A stretch of DNA of 41,789 nt, taken from assembly GCA_017964785.1 (NCBI GenBank), contig JAGCRH010000135.1:1-41789 (forward strand), written 5' to 3'. Under the pieces are notes generated by a model, which saw only the letters and a program-made list of their open reading frames with translations, made no database searches and had not been told where the DNA came from. The DNA is from Prevotella sp. (lineage in GTDB: Bacteria > Bacteroidota > Bacteroidia > Bacteroidales > Bacteroidaceae). The position numbers and the translations under genes were made by a program. Every line of letters starts with the position of its first letter. Within the stretch, counting starts at the first letter, position 1. Positions 41,604 through 41,789 of the stretch are shown in pieces.

Positions 41604-41789
41604 ATGGAAAAGGATAAGAGACAAAACATGGATCGTCGCGAGTTCCTTCGCAGACTCGGCATCGGCACGGGTTCTGCGATGGCCCTGATGGCGATGGAGC
41701 CACTGAACGCATTGGCACAGAAAGACAAGAAAGCCGTTGAGAACCGTATGACCTACCGTGTGCAGCACGGCTCAGGCGAACAGATCTCC
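41604..41789 (+). CDS. aldo/keto reductase with Tat-type signal (partial)
   Basis: The first 62 codons, cut by the window end. MEKDKRQNMDRREFLRRLGI then GTGSAMALM carries a twin-arginine motif (DRREFL), so export in folded form, possibly with a bound cofactor, is expected. It then reads ENRMTYRVQHGSGEQIS, which resembles the start of Bacteroidetes aldo/keto reductases that continue into a ferredoxin-like iron-sulphur domain. The second Met (41628) could also be the start. Function is tentative because only the N-terminus is visible. Confidence 0.6.
   Translation, partial: MEKDKRQNMDRREFLRRLGIGTGSAMALMAMEPLNALAQKDKKAVENRMTYRVQHGSGEQIS

Overview
The window looks like chromosomal DNA of a Bacteroidales species, most likely a Prevotella-type gut or rumen xylan degrader. 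The signs are many promoters of the Bacteroidetes form (TTTG, about 19-20 bp, TAnnTTTG), no Shine-Dalgarno sequences, SusC/SusD genes, and many secreted glycoside hydrolases with Ala-Gln signal-peptide ends. I ran no searches; all family names come from reading the sequence.

1-8.1 kb is housekeeping and regulatory. A minus-strand group holds a membrane-spanning TPR/AraC-type regulator, two tiny membrane coiled-coil proteins and a secreted TPR protein. Next come a truncated Abi (AbiD/AbiF-type) abortive-infection gene behind a structured leader RNA, an epimerase plus PAP2 lipid-enzyme pair, greA, a HIT protein, and a convergent mannose-1-phosphate guanylyltransferase.

8.2-14.2 kb is a small integrated mobile element next to a tRNA-Leu(CAA) gene. 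It has a large serine recombinase whose reading frame runs through the tRNA on the opposite strand, a coupled 44-aa ORF, a small serine resolvase/invertase, an XRE regulator with a perfect palindrome at its start codon, a small lipoprotein-like gene, a BspA-like leucine-rich-repeat protein, a structured or degenerate locus, a rolling-circle-type replication initiator with a NUMOD3-like partner, and a hairpin-rich origin-like region with a 29-bp direct repeat.

14.2-41.8 kb is a polysaccharide utilization region: GH115 (with an in-frame stop cutting off a sorting-type tail), a haem-motif TolB-like lipoprotein and a DUF6057-like membrane protein in one operon; SusD and SusC; two GH43 genes; then an aspartyl protease, a lipoprotein, an OmpA-family protein and a small beta-barrel; then GH3, GH95 and GH31; and the start of an aldo/keto reductase. 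GH115 + GH43 + GH3 + GH31 + GH95 best fits a heavily decorated glucuronoarabinoxylan. No backbone xylanase and no hybrid two-component regulator lie in the window.

The most interesting signals are: short tandem repeats that occur both between genes and in frame inside three enzyme or lipoprotein genes; the interrupted GH115 tail; the Abi-linked RNA remnant; the branched foldback and duplicated gene end at 14.02-14.23 kb; the coding-like and foldable 12.2-12.4 kb locus; four phased TAGTACYGTCGTA boxes upstream of the GH115 operon; and a 35-codon ORF in the susC leader.
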